From an uncultured Tepidamorphus sp. (GTDB taxonomy: Bacteria; Pseudomonadota; Alphaproteobacteria; Rhizobiales; Tepidamorphaceae), in NCBI GenBank assembly GCA_905479765.1, contig CAJQNW010000477.1:1-36681 (forward strand): a DNA stretch of 36,681 nucleotides, given 5' to 3'. Positions within the stretch are counted from its first letter, which is position 1. The number at the start of each line of letters is the position of its first letter. The translations under genes and the position numbers were made by a program. Below, piece after piece: positions 29,860 through 36,681 of this stretch. A model generated the notes under the pieces. That model was not told the origin of the DNA. It saw only the letters and a list, made by a program, of their open reading frames with translations, and did no database searches.

Positions 29860-29888
29860 TATATATACCGCATGTGCCCTGACGACAA
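29860..29888 (-). promoter_or_regulatory. Candidate sigma70-type promoter for rho
   Basis: On the minus strand: -35 TTGTCG (29888-29883), 17-bp spacer, -10 TATATA (29865-29860). It would start a transcript near 29853, giving a leader of about 155 nt before rho. Long rho leaders are involved in autoregulation in other bacteria; that is not shown here. Confidence 0.45.
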
Positions 29889-29907
29889 GCCGTCGCTCGC
29901 AAGTATC

Positions 29908-29924
29908 ACCACGGTAGCCGTGGT
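29908..29924 (-). other. Hairpin abutting the hemJ stop codon
   Basis: Perfect 7-bp inverted repeat ACCACGG-TAG-CCGTGGT directly after hemJ, without a T-run. It may stabilise the 3' end of the hemE-hemJ mRNA or be part of the region between hemJ and rho. Confidence 0.35.
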
Positions 29925-30446
29925 TCAGAACGGTTTCACGATCACCAGAACGACGATGACGATCATCAAAAGCGTCGGAACCTCATTCAGGATCCGAAAG
30001 AACCGCTGGCTCTTCGTATTCCGATCCTCCGCAAAGGCACGGACATAACTCGACAACATGCCGTGAACACCCGACATCGCCAGGACGGCGGCGAGCTTGG
30101 CGTGGAACCAGCCCGACATCAGCCAGCCGCCGTCCCAGGCAAGCCACAGCCCAAGCCCCCAGGTGGCGATCATCGCTGGATTTATGATCGCCCGAAGGAG
30201 CCTCCGTTCCATCACCTTGAACGTCTCGGATTGTTTGGATCCCGGCTCCGCCTCGCAATGATAGACGAACAACCGCGGCAAATAGAGCATGCCCGCCATC
30301 CAGGCGATCACCGCAATGACATGCAACGCCTTGAACCACAGATAGAGACCGGACGGTTGCCACCACACCAGAAACCCCAGCAGGATTGCCGCTGCACCGA
30401 GTCCGACGACCGCGCGTAGAATCCGGATGCCGCTACTGGCCTGCAT
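29925..30446 (-). CDS. hemJ: Protoporphyrinogen oxidase HemJ (CopD-like family)
   Basis: 173 residues with about four to five hydrophobic segments and the HemJ signature LYLWFKALHVIAVIAWMAGMLYLPRLFVYH (residues about 33-62). An early conserved His and a basic/acidic segment (MERRLLRAI) are present. HemJ oxidises protoporphyrinogen IX in many alphaproteobacteria that lack HemG and HemY. The start overlaps the hemE stop by one base (TGATG), so translation is coupled; pathway partner hemE directly upstream supports the assignment. Confidence 0.9.
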   Translation of the reverse strand: MQASSGIRILRAVVGLGAAAILLGFLVWWQPSGLYLWFKALHVIAVIAWMAGMLYLPRLFVYHCEAEPGSKQSETFKVMERRLLRAIINPAMIATWGLGLWLAWDGGWLMSGWFHAKLAAVLAMSGVHGMLSSYVRAFAEDRNTKSQRFFRILNEVPTLLMIVIVVLVIVKPF

Positions 30447-31477
30447 CAGTTTCCCCGCACCCGCATCAGCATCCGTTCCACATTCTCCACCGGCGTCTCC
30501 GGTAAAATTCCGTGCCCGAGATTAAAGATGAAAGGACCCCCGGACAAAGCGTCTAGGATCCTGTCGACACCGGCATCGATCGCCCGCCCGCCCGCCAGAA
30601 GCGCGATCGGATCGAGATTGCCCTGCACCGTCGCGCGCGGCTGCAAGGCGTCCCGGGCAAACTCAAGCGGCATCATCCAGTCGATCCCGACCGCATCGAT
30701 CCCGGTTCCCTCGATATAGGACACCGCCCTGGCACCGGCGCCGCGCGGAAAACCGATGATCCGGGTTCCCGGAATCTCCGATCTCACCTTCTCGACGATC
30801 CGGCGCGTCGGCTCGATCGCCCAGCGCCTGAAACCGTCCTCGTCGAGAATGCCCGCCCAGGTATCGAAGATCTGCACCGCATCGGCGCCGGCCTTCACCT
30901 GACGGACAAGATAATCGGCCGAGGCGTCGACCAGGATATCGACCAGCTTCTGGAAGGTCTCCGGATCGCTGTAGGCCATCATCCGCGCCGGGCGCTGATC
31001 AGGAGTGGTCTGACCCGCGATCATATAGGTCGCAACCGTCCAGGGCGCCCCGCAGAAGCCCAGCAACGTCGTTTCCTTTGGCAGGGCACCGCGAACCCGC
31101 TCGACGGTCTCGAACACCGGCTGGAGATGCTCCAGCACCTGCTCCGGCCGCAACGCATCGATGTCGCCCTGCCCGCCAAGCGGATCGAGCTGTGGACCCT
31201 CCCCTTTCGAAAATTTCACCGTCTGCCCGAGTGCATCGGGCACCACCAGGATATCGGAGAACAGGATCGCTGCATCGAAACCGAACCGGCGGATCGGCTG
31301 CAACGTTACCTCCGCAGCCGCTTCCGGCATGTAGCAGAGATCCAGGAAGCTTGGGTACTGGCTGCGTAGCTCCCGGTACTCCCTGAGATACCTGCCTGCC
31401 TGTCGCATCATCCAGACTGGAGGCACCGATGAGGACTGTCCCGCCAAGGCTCGCATTACCGGCTGAACTGAATGCAC
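30446..31477 (-). CDS. hemE: Uroporphyrinogen decarboxylase
   Basis: 343 residues from GTG 31477, chosen because AAGGAA sits about 7 nt upstream and the family N-terminus starts here; the open frame runs on to 31636 but that stretch is in the origin candidate and not family-like. Motifs: [69 protein letters not shown]. It decarboxylates uroporphyrinogen III to coproporphyrinogen III. Neighbours hemJ; the upstream gap is the probable oriC. Confidence 0.96.
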   Translation of the reverse strand: MHSVQPVMRALAGQSSSVPPVWMMRQAGRYLREYRELRSQYPSFLDLCYMPEAAAEVTLQPIRRFGFDAAILFSDILVVPDALGQTVKFSKGEGPQLDPLGGQGDIDALRPEQVLEHLQPVFETVERVRGALPKETTLLGFCGAPWTVATYMIAGQTTPDQRPARMMAYSDPETFQKLVDILVDASADYLVRQVKAGADAVQIFDTWAGILDEDGFRRWAIEPTRRIVEKVRSEIPGTRIIGFPRGAGARAVSYIEGTGIDAVGIDWMMPLEFARDALQPRATVQGNLDPIALLAGGRAIDAGVDRILDALSGGPFIFNLGHGILPETPVENVERMLMRVRGN

Positions 31478-31628
31478 ACGGTCTTCCTTTAATAGAGTCA
31501 AAGAGATTTGATTCTTGTGATTCCAGTTACTAGTCGCGGGATTATCCGGATTATCGGCTGTCCACAACGCTGGGGACGTAACGATTGGATAACTCGCATT
31601 TTGATGCCGGCTGCGCCAGCCAAAATGG

Positions 31629-31643
31629 TTAATCAAACGTTAA
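31629..31643. promoter_or_regulatory. CtrA box in oriC candidate
   Basis: TTAATCAAACGTTAA, exact TTAA-N7-TTAA. Within the hemE-ppsR gap; in Caulobacter CtrA binds such boxes to silence the origin. Confidence 0.55.
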
Positions 31644-31689
31644 CGATTCCGGGGCTTGAGAGGATTGTCGGCCCGGACGGGAAAATCGG

Positions 31690-31704
31690 TTTACACTTTA
31701 TTAA
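31690..31704. promoter_or_regulatory. Second, near-perfect CtrA box in oriC candidate
   Basis: TTTACACTTTATTAA: seven of eight conserved positions of TTAA-N7-TTAA, 61 bp from the perfect box. Confidence 0.4.
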
Positions 31705-31843
31705 CGATATCAACCGGCCCCTGTTCAACACCCGCCTCGAGGGAAGAACCTGTTGATGGTGGCGGCCGTGTAAAGCTAAGTCAGCGGACAGATTCCCGAT
31801 CAGCGCCGAAAGCGGCCAGTTTCTCCACAGGTGTCAACACGCA

Positions 31844-32671
31844 ATGCCAGACCGCGTCCATAGTTATGTCCACGTGCATCTGGTCTCGGATGCGACTGGC
31901 GAGACCCTGATTGCGGTGGCTCGCGCGGTCGCCGCGCAGTACGCAAATGTCCGGGCGATCGAGCATGTCTATCCGCTGGTTCGTTCGCAAAAACAGCTCG
32001 ACCGCGTACTGACGGAAATCGAGGCCGCGCCGGGAATCGTGCTCTACACGCTGGTCGGCGCCGAATTGAGCGAGCGGCTGGAGAACCGCTGCAAGGAATT
32101 CAGCATTCCCTGCGTTTCTGTACTGGCCCCCGTGCTGGGCGTTTTCCAGTCCTATCTCGGCACCGAATCGACCCCCCGCATTGGCGGGCAGCACGTTCTC
32201 GACACGGACTATTTCCGCCGCATCGACGCGCTGAACTATACATTGCTGCACGACGACGGGCAGATGCCGGAGGATCTCGACGCTGCTGACGTCGTACTGA
32301 TCGGCATCAGCCGTACATCCAAGACGCCGACGAGCATCTATCTGGCCAACCGCGGGATAAAGACAGCCAATATCCCTGTGGTTCCGGGCATCCCACTCCC
32401 TCCGCAACTCGAGGAAGTGAAAATCCCGCTCGTGGTCGGCCTCGTGGCAAGCCCGGAGCGCGTCGTCCAGATCCGCCAGAACCGGTTATTGTCATTGAAT
32501 GCCCAGGACAATACGGCTTATGTCGACAAAGCTGCCGTGGCCGAAGAAATTGCCTTTACCCGCAAACTCTGCGCGCGGCACGTCTGGCCGTTGATCGACG
32601 TCACGCGGCGTTCCATCGAGGAAACGGCCGCCGCGATCCTCGGCCACTACAAGGACCATCGCAATGTCTGA
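31844..32671 (+). CDS. Pyruvate,phosphate dikinase / PEP synthase regulatory protein (DUF299 kinase-phosphotransferase)
   Basis: 275 residues. Conserved segments: [60 protein letters not shown] (nucleotide-binding loop) and [35 protein letters not shown]. The family phosphorylates and dephosphorylates a Thr of PPDK or PEP synthase. Which enzyme is the target cannot be read here, hence no symbol. The gene overlaps maf by 8 nt. Confidence 0.92.
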   Translation: MPDRVHSYVHVHLVSDATGETLIAVARAVAAQYANVRAIEHVYPLVRSQKQLDRVLTEIEAAPGIVLYTLVGAELSERLENRCKEFSIPCVSVLAPVLGVFQSYLGTESTPRIGGQHVLDTDYFRRIDALNYTLLHDDGQMPEDLDAADVVLIGISRTSKTPTSIYLANRGIKTANIPVVPGIPLPPQLEEVKIPLVVGLVASPERVVQIRQNRLLSLNAQDNTAYVDKAAVAEEIAFTRKLCARHVWPLIDVTRRSIEETAAAILGHYKDHRNV

Positions 32672-33293
32672 TCTTCGACCGTTGTCTTTAAAACAGATCG
32701 TCCTGGCATCGGCCAGCAAGACGCGGCGCGGCCTGCTGGTTGCTGCTGGTCTGGAGGTCGAGGCCGTTCCGTCCGGCCTTGACGAGCGCGCGATGATTGC
32801 CGCGATTGCCGACGATAACGCCGATGGTCTGCCGCCCGCCGATGTCGCCGCCGTTCTCGCTGCCGCGAAGGCCGAAACCGTCAGCCAGGCACGCGCCGGC
32901 GATATCGTCATCGGCGCCGACCAGACGCTGGAATTCGACGGCGACCTGTTCGTCAAGCCGGAAACGATCGAGGAAGCCCGGTCCAACCTGCTGCGCCTGC
33001 GCGGCAAGACGCACCTCTTGCACTCAGCTGTTTCGATCGTCCGCGATGGCGAATCGCTGTGGTCGGGACTGGAAACCGCGGCCTTGACCATGCGCGACTT
33101 CTCGCCGCAGTTTCTCGGCCGCTACTCGGTCGCGGCAGGCGCGGACATGCTTGAAAGCGTTGGCTCGTACCGTATTGAGGGCGTGGGCCTGCAGTTGTTC
33201 GAACGCATCGAGGGCGATCACACGACGATCCTCGGTCTGCCGATGCTGCCGTTGCTGACCGAACTGCGCAAACTGGGTGTCGTCGATAAATGA
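32664..33293 (+). CDS. maf: Maf family nucleoside triphosphate pyrophosphatase
   Basis: 209 residues. N-terminal [22 protein letters not shown] is the Maf signature, and [12 protein letters not shown] holds the catalytic Asp region; C-terminal [22 protein letters not shown] is also family-typical. Maf proteins remove pyrophosphate from modified or canonical nucleotides; the exact substrate class is not assigned. Overlaps the ppsR-like gene (8 nt). In many relatives aroE would follow; here coaE does. Confidence 0.92.
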   Translation: MSDLRPLSLKQIVLASASKTRRGLLVAAGLEVEAVPSGLDERAMIAAIADDNADGLPPADVAAVLAAAKAETVSQARAGDIVIGADQTLEFDGDLFVKPETIEEARSNLLRLRGKTHLLHSAVSIVRDGESLWSGLETAALTMRDFSPQFLGRYSVAAGADMLESVGSYRIEGVGLQLFERIEGDHTTILGLPMLPLLTELRKLGVVDK

Positions 33294-33351
33294 GGTCGCC
33301 CAGGACAGCGCGCCGTTTCGAGGCCACGTCTATTATTCGTCAGGAAGCCGC

Positions 33352-33969
33352 ATGTTTCTGATCGGACTGACCGGATCGATCGGCATGGGTAAATCGGCCA
33401 CGGGCCGCATGTTCGCGGCCCGCGGCGTTCCCGTTCACGATGCCGACGCCGAAGTACACAGGCTTTACGAAAACGAGGCCGTTGCTCCGCTCAAGGAGGC
33501 CTTTCCCGGTGCGATCGTTGACGGCAGGGTCGATCGGGTACGCCTGTCGCAAGCCGTACTCGGCGACGACCGTGCCATGAAGCACCTGGAATCGATCGTT
33601 CATCCGCTGGTTCGGGCTGGCGAAAAGGCGTTTCTCGACAAGGCGTTTTCCCAGGGTCGCATGGCTGCCGCCGTCGAGGTTCCGCTGCTTTTGGAAGTGA
33701 GCGGCGATGCCCGCGTCGACGCAGTGGTGCTTGCCTCCGCGCCAGCCGAAGTGCAGCGCGACCGTGTGTTGAAACGGGGCGGCATGAGCACTGAAAAATT
33801 CGAGCAGATCCTTGCCCGGCAGATACCCGACGCCGAAAAACGGCGGCGCTCCCACTTCGTCGTCGATACAAGCCGCGGCTTTGCATTCGCCGAGAAACAG
33901 GTGGACGATATTCTCCGGGCTCTTGCGGGCTGTCAGGGCACGGCCTATGCACGACGCAACCAGGCCTGA
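33352..33969 (+). CDS. coaE: Dephospho-CoA kinase
   Basis: 205 residues from ATG 33352; a longer frame from 33277 overlaps maf. P-loop GSIGMGKS (8-15), then [48 protein letters not shown]. Catalyses the last step of CoA synthesis. Lies 58 nt after maf, without aroE. Confidence 0.95.
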   Translation: MFLIGLTGSIGMGKSATGRMFAARGVPVHDADAEVHRLYENEAVAPLKEAFPGAIVDGRVDRVRLSQAVLGDDRAMKHLESIVHPLVRAGEKAFLDKAFSQGRMAAAVEVPLLLEVSGDARVDAVVLASAPAEVQRDRVLKRGGMSTEKFEQILARQIPDAEKRRRSHFVVDTSRGFAFAEKQVDDILRALAGCQGTAYARRNQA

Positions 33970-34010
33970 AGCAGGTTCTGGTCGCACTCTGGGGGAGGGT
34001 CGGCGCGCCG

Positions 34011-34709
34011 ATGCGCGAAATCGTACTCGATACCGAAACCACCGGTCTTGACCCGAAGTCGGGGGACAGGGTTGTTGAAATCGGCGCCGTCGAGCTGCTG
34101 AACCACATCCCGACCGGCCGCAACCTGCATCTCTATATCAATCCCGAACGCGACATGCCGGCCGAAGCCTTTGCCGTGCACGGACTGTCAGCCGAATTTC
34201 TCGCCGAACATCCCGTCTTCGCCGATATCGCCGATCAGTTCGTCGAGTTCATCGAAGATTCCCGGTTGATCATCCACAACGCCTCCTTCGACATGGGCTT
34301 CCTGAACCATGAGCTGGAGAAACTCGGCCGCGCGACGATCCCCTACGACCGGGCGCTCGACACGCTGCTGCTCGCGCGCCGCCGTAATCCCGGCGGGCCG
34401 AACAACCTCGATGCGCTCTGCAATCGCTACGGGATCGATAACTCGCGCCGCGACAAGCACGGGGCATTGCTCGACTCCGAGCTTCTGGCCGAGGTCTACA
34501 TCGAGCTGATCGGCGGCCGCCAGGCGGCCTTGTCGTTGGTGGAAACGGAAACGCGGAGCAGCACCGGTATCATGACGGTCCGGGCCGTCCGCCCGGCGCC
34601 GCTGCCGCCGCAGATCACCGATGCAGAAAAAACCGCCCACACCGCTTTCATCACCAGGCTGGGTGTTGAAGCGATCTGGCGAAAGTATCGGGAAATTCGA
34701 GACGAATAA
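34011..34709 (+). CDS. dnaQ: DNA polymerase III subunit epsilon
   Basis: 232 residues. DEDDh exonuclease motifs: Exo [10 protein letters not shown] (D7, E9), Exo [16 protein letters not shown], Exo [20 protein letters not shown] with the general-base His. The 3'-5' proofreading subunit. A clamp-binding type segment follows the exonuclease domain, and the C-terminal tail ([13 protein letters not shown]) binds the polymerase subunit in the family. GGGGGAGGG about 12 nt upstream of ATG 34011. Converges on secB. Confidence 0.95.
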   Translation: MREIVLDTETTGLDPKSGDRVVEIGAVELLNHIPTGRNLHLYINPERDMPAEAFAVHGLSAEFLAEHPVFADIADQFVEFIEDSRLIIHNASFDMGFLNHELEKLGRATIPYDRALDTLLLARRRNPGGPNNLDALCNRYGIDNSRRDKHGALLDSELLAEVYIELIGGRQAALSLVETETRSSTGIMTVRAVRPAPLPPQITDAEKTAHTAFITRLGVEAIWRKYREIRDE

Positions 34710-34770
34710 GGCGAACTTCCGGCTCGCGGCCGATACGGCTGCAGCCGGTACGCCAGCAATCGCGGCGCTC

Positions 34771-35286
34771 TTACGCCTGCGCCGGCTGGCCCTGCTGGGC
34801 GATCCGCTGCTGATAGAGCGAGGCGAAATCGATGAGGCCGAGCATCACCGGCGGGAAGCCGCCTGCGCCGATCGTGTCGGCAACGATCTGTCGCGCGAAC
34901 GGGAACAGCAGCCGCGGGCACTCGATCATCACGAACGGCTGGAAGTGCTCCTGCGGGATGTTGCGGATGCGGAACAGACCGCAATAGACGAGTTCCAGCG
35001 CGAAGATGACATTCTTGTCGTCGCCGGCACGCGCTTCCAGGCGCAGCTCGACCTCGACCTGGTCGTCGCCGGCCGGATTGGCGTTCACCTGAATATTGAA
35101 GTTGATCGGCGGCTGGCCGCTGCGTTGATCGGTCATCGAGCCTGGCGCGCGTGGGTTCTCGAACGACAGATCCTTGATGTATTGGGCGACGACTTCGATG
35201 CTCGGGCTCACCTGCTGACCGGCAGCCGCGCCACCGCTCGCTGCGGCTCCGGCCGCGCCGCCGCCATTGGTTGAGTCGTTCGTCAT
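34771..35286 (-). CDS. secB: Protein-export chaperone SecB
   Basis: 171 residues from ATG 35286, GGAG 8 nt upstream; the open frame to 35442 is not homologous. A Gly/Ala-rich N-terminal tail precedes the SecB core: IEVVAQYIKDLSFENPRAPG, FNIQVNANP, ALELVYCGLFRIRNIPQEHFQPFVMIECPRLLFPFARQIVADTI, GGFPPVMLGLIDFASLY. Holds preproteins unfolded for SecA. Downstream of fxsA. Confidence 0.97.
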   Translation of the reverse strand: MTNDSTNGGGAAGAAASGGAAAGQQVSPSIEVVAQYIKDLSFENPRAPGSMTDQRSGQPPINFNIQVNANPAGDDQVEVELRLEARAGDDKNVIFALELVYCGLFRIRNIPQEHFQPFVMIECPRLLFPFARQIVADTIGAGGFPPVMLGLIDFASLYQQRIAQQGQPAQA

Positions 35287-35450
35287 GGGGTCGCTCCGAA
35301 GCTGATGTTGGCGAAGTCTGTCGTACCGGGCCGCGTGTTGGTTTGCCGGACTCATGATCCACCGGGCCGTCACGCGAGTTGGCCGCTGGCTAACACGTCG
35401 TTTGTGCTCCGGCAAGCCGCCGGAACGCCGCGACAGCCGCATCCTGTCGA

Positions 35451-36008
35451 TTACGGCGCCCGCCAGGGCGAAGGGCCGCCGCGGGGATTTTGTTTGCCGG
35501 ATTCGGTTTTTTCTGTCGGATCGTCAGTCCGGCCGTCGGTGTCGATCTCGATTTCAACCGCCTCGACGTCGACGATATCGTCGCGCTGGCCGGATCCACC
35601 ACCGCGAGGTCCGTTGCCCGGCTGGCCGCCGCCCATTTCGTAAATCGAAACCCGTGCAGCAAGCCAGTTGCCGATCGCCGCGATCAGCGAGCGCCGTACT
35701 GGCGGGATCAGCAGCGCGAAGCCGATCGTATCGGTTAGGAAACCGGGTGTCAGGAGAAACGCCCCGGCGACAAGGATCGCCAGGCCCTCGCTCATCGCAC
35801 CGGCCGGCAGGACATTGCGTTCGATGTCGGCGCGGGCCCGATTCAACGTTTCGAGGCCCTGCCGGCGCACCAGCCAGGCTCCGGCGATCGCCGTCACGAT
35901 CACAATCGCGATGGTGGCAAGCACGCCGATCCGTCCGCCGATCACGACGAACAGGGCGATTTCGGCAAGCGGTATCCCCAAAAACAGGGCGAACAGGACT
36001 AAACCCAT
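35451..36008 (-). CDS. FxsA family membrane protein
   Basis: 185 residues from ATG 36008. Two hydrophobic segments near the N-terminus (MGLVLFALFLGIPLAEIALF and a second at about 30-50), then the QGLETLNRARADIERNVLPAG loop and a third segment (ILVAGAFLLTPGFLTDTIGFALLIPPVR), all typical of FxsA. The tail is acidic. FxsA in E. coli reduces F exclusion of phage T7; its native role is unknown. Divergent from the Tim44-like gene. Confidence 0.88.
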   Translation of the reverse strand: MGLVLFALFLGIPLAEIALFVVIGGRIGVLATIAIVIVTAIAGAWLVRRQGLETLNRARADIERNVLPAGAMSEGLAILVAGAFLLTPGFLTDTIGFALLIPPVRRSLIAAIGNWLAARVSIYEMGGGQPGNGPRGGGSGQRDDIVDVEAVEIEIDTDGRTDDPTEKTESGKQNPRGGPSPWRAP

Positions 36009-36155
36009 CGCGGTTCGTTTTAACTCCGTTGACGTTTTACGTTTATCCGTTGCGCAGCCCACTGGACCGAGAGCGAACAATCCTTACATAGTAAGCGTTG
36101 AGCAATCCTACCTTCTTCCTTGGCGCAACGGGCGATTCCCGATAAACGGATCCTG
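36009..36155. other. fxsA-Tim44 divergent gap
   Basis: 147 bp with no gene. It contains the palindrome CTTAC-ATA-GTAAG (36083-36095). I recognise no convincing -35/-10 pair or factor site. Confidence 0.35.
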
Positions 36156-36681
36156 ATGAACGGTTTTTTTGATTTCTACACGATCCTGTTTTTGGTGCTT
36201 GCCGTGGTGATATTCCTGCGGTTGCGCAGCGTCCTTGGCCGCCGCACCGGGACCGAGCGCCCCCCCATCGATCCGTATTCCGCGCCGAAGACCGAAAGCG
36301 ACAGCGCCGCGTCGTCCGACAAGGTCATCAATCTGCCGCAGCGCGCCGAGACGGGCACGGTCCGCACCGACGCCGCCAACGACGATTTCGGCAAGATCGC
36401 GCCGCAAGGCTCTGATCTCGCCAAGCAGCTGTCGGAGATCAAGGCAGCCGAGCCCTCGTTCGATCCGAAAGGCTTCCTCGAGGGTGCCAAGATGGCCTAC
36501 GAAATGATCGTCACCAGCTTCGCCGAGGGTGACCGCAAGGCGCTGAAGAACCTGCTCAGCCGCGAAGTGAACGAAGGTTTCGTTGGCGCCATTGCCGATC
36601 GCGAAAGCCGCGGCGAGACCGTGGAGTCCAGTTTCGTCTCGATCGACAAGGCCGACATCACCGAAGCCGTCATGCGCGGCC
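36156..36681 (+). CDS. Tim44-like domain protein, 5' part
   Basis: The frame from ATG 36156 runs off the right edge (175 complete codons). The N-terminus (MNGFFDFYTILFLVLAVVIF) is a single membrane anchor, followed by a polar, low-complexity linker, then the start of the Tim44/TimA domain (GFLEGAKMAYEMIVTSFAEGDRKALKNLL). Bacterial Tim44-like proteins are membrane-attached. A GGA-containing site lies just before the ATG. The C-terminal half is outside the window. Confidence 0.85.
   Translation, partial: MNGFFDFYTILFLVLAVVIFLRLRSVLGRRTGTERPPIDPYSAPKTESDSAASSDKVINLPQRAETGTVRTDAANDDFGKIAPQGSDLAKQLSEIKAAEPSFDPKGFLEGAKMAYEMIVTSFAEGDRKALKNLLSREVNEGFVGAIADRESRGETVESSFVSIDKADITEAVMRG

Larger units (their letters stand above)
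31478..31843. other. Candidate chromosomal origin of replication (oriC)
   Basis: 366 bp between hemE (minus) and the ppsR-like gene (plus). Both flanks are transcribed away from it. It contains a perfect CtrA box (31629-31643), a second with one mismatch (31690-31704), DnaA-like boxes TTCTCCACA (31821-31829), CTGTCCACA (31558-31566) and ATTGGATAA (31584-31592), and GANTC sites at 31495, 31510, 31519, 31645 and 31791. The oriC of Caulobacter lies beside hemE with CtrA, DnaA and CcrM sites. No canonical TTATCCACA box is present in the gap, so the call is probable, not certain. Confidence 0.65.

Overview
The window looks like the replication-origin-proximal part of an alphaproteobacterial chromosome, most likely Hyphomicrobiales (Rhizobiales). 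This rests on the GC-rich sequence, the gene order (Trm112, ubiH-like, tesB, glnK-amtB, ftsK, lolA-like, xthA, leuS-lptE-holA, parB-parA-rsmG-mnmG-mnmE, rho-hemJ-hemE, ppsR-like, maf, coaE, dnaQ, secB), the CtrA-type boxes TTAA-N7-TTAA, and clusters of GANTC (CcrM) sites. It is a core, mostly housekeeping region. I see no rRNA, tRNA, CRISPR array, insertion sequence or prophage.

Layout. 1-3.9 kb: end of a YbbN-like thioredoxin, a LON-domain protein, a Trm112 protein, a VOC protein, a UbiH-type hydroxylase and TesB. 3.9-7.6 kb: a nitrogen module made of glnK with two very different Amt ammonium transporters. glnK and the second amt each have a sigma54-type promoter, the two promoters share a conserved upstream motif, and both transporters end in strong intrinsic terminators. 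7.7-12.4 kb: ftsK, a LolA-like carrier and xthA, with an apparently undescribed structured RNA locus (about 11311-11458) in the lolA-xthA gap. 12.4-15.8 kb: a coupled response regulator and stand-alone cyclic-nucleotide-binding protein, an L,D-transpeptidase-like protein, a nucleotidyltransferase and YggS. 15.9-20.2 kb: the leuS-lptE-holA operon.

20.2-28.2 kb is the segregation and tRNA-modification block (parB, parA, rsmG, mnmG, mnmE, all on the minus strand) with four parS sites at 22.6-26.2 kb, plus a divergent DUF255 thioredoxin-like protein. 28.4-31.5 kb is rho-hemJ-hemE on the minus strand. Between hemE and the ppsR-like gene lies a 366-bp AT-richer gap with CtrA boxes, degenerate DnaA boxes and five GANTC sites. 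Genes on the two sides are transcribed away from it. This matches the hemE-linked oriC known from Caulobacter and is the best oriC candidate here. 31.8-36.7 kb: ppsR-like, maf, coaE, dnaQ, secB, fxsA and the start of a Tim44-domain gene. aroE, often found between maf and coaE in relatives, is absent.

Functional themes are replication and segregation (oriC candidate, parABS, holA, dnaQ, ftsK), tRNA and translation quality (mnmE, mnmG, rsmG, leuS, Trm112), haem and quinone synthesis, envelope biogenesis (lolA-like, lptE, secB, L,D-transpeptidase) and nitrogen control. The least explained signals are non-coding: the three-hairpin C-rich-loop RNA, the shared motif upstream of the glnK and amt2 sigma54 promoters, and perfect CtrA boxes in convergent intergenic gaps that have no obvious target gene.
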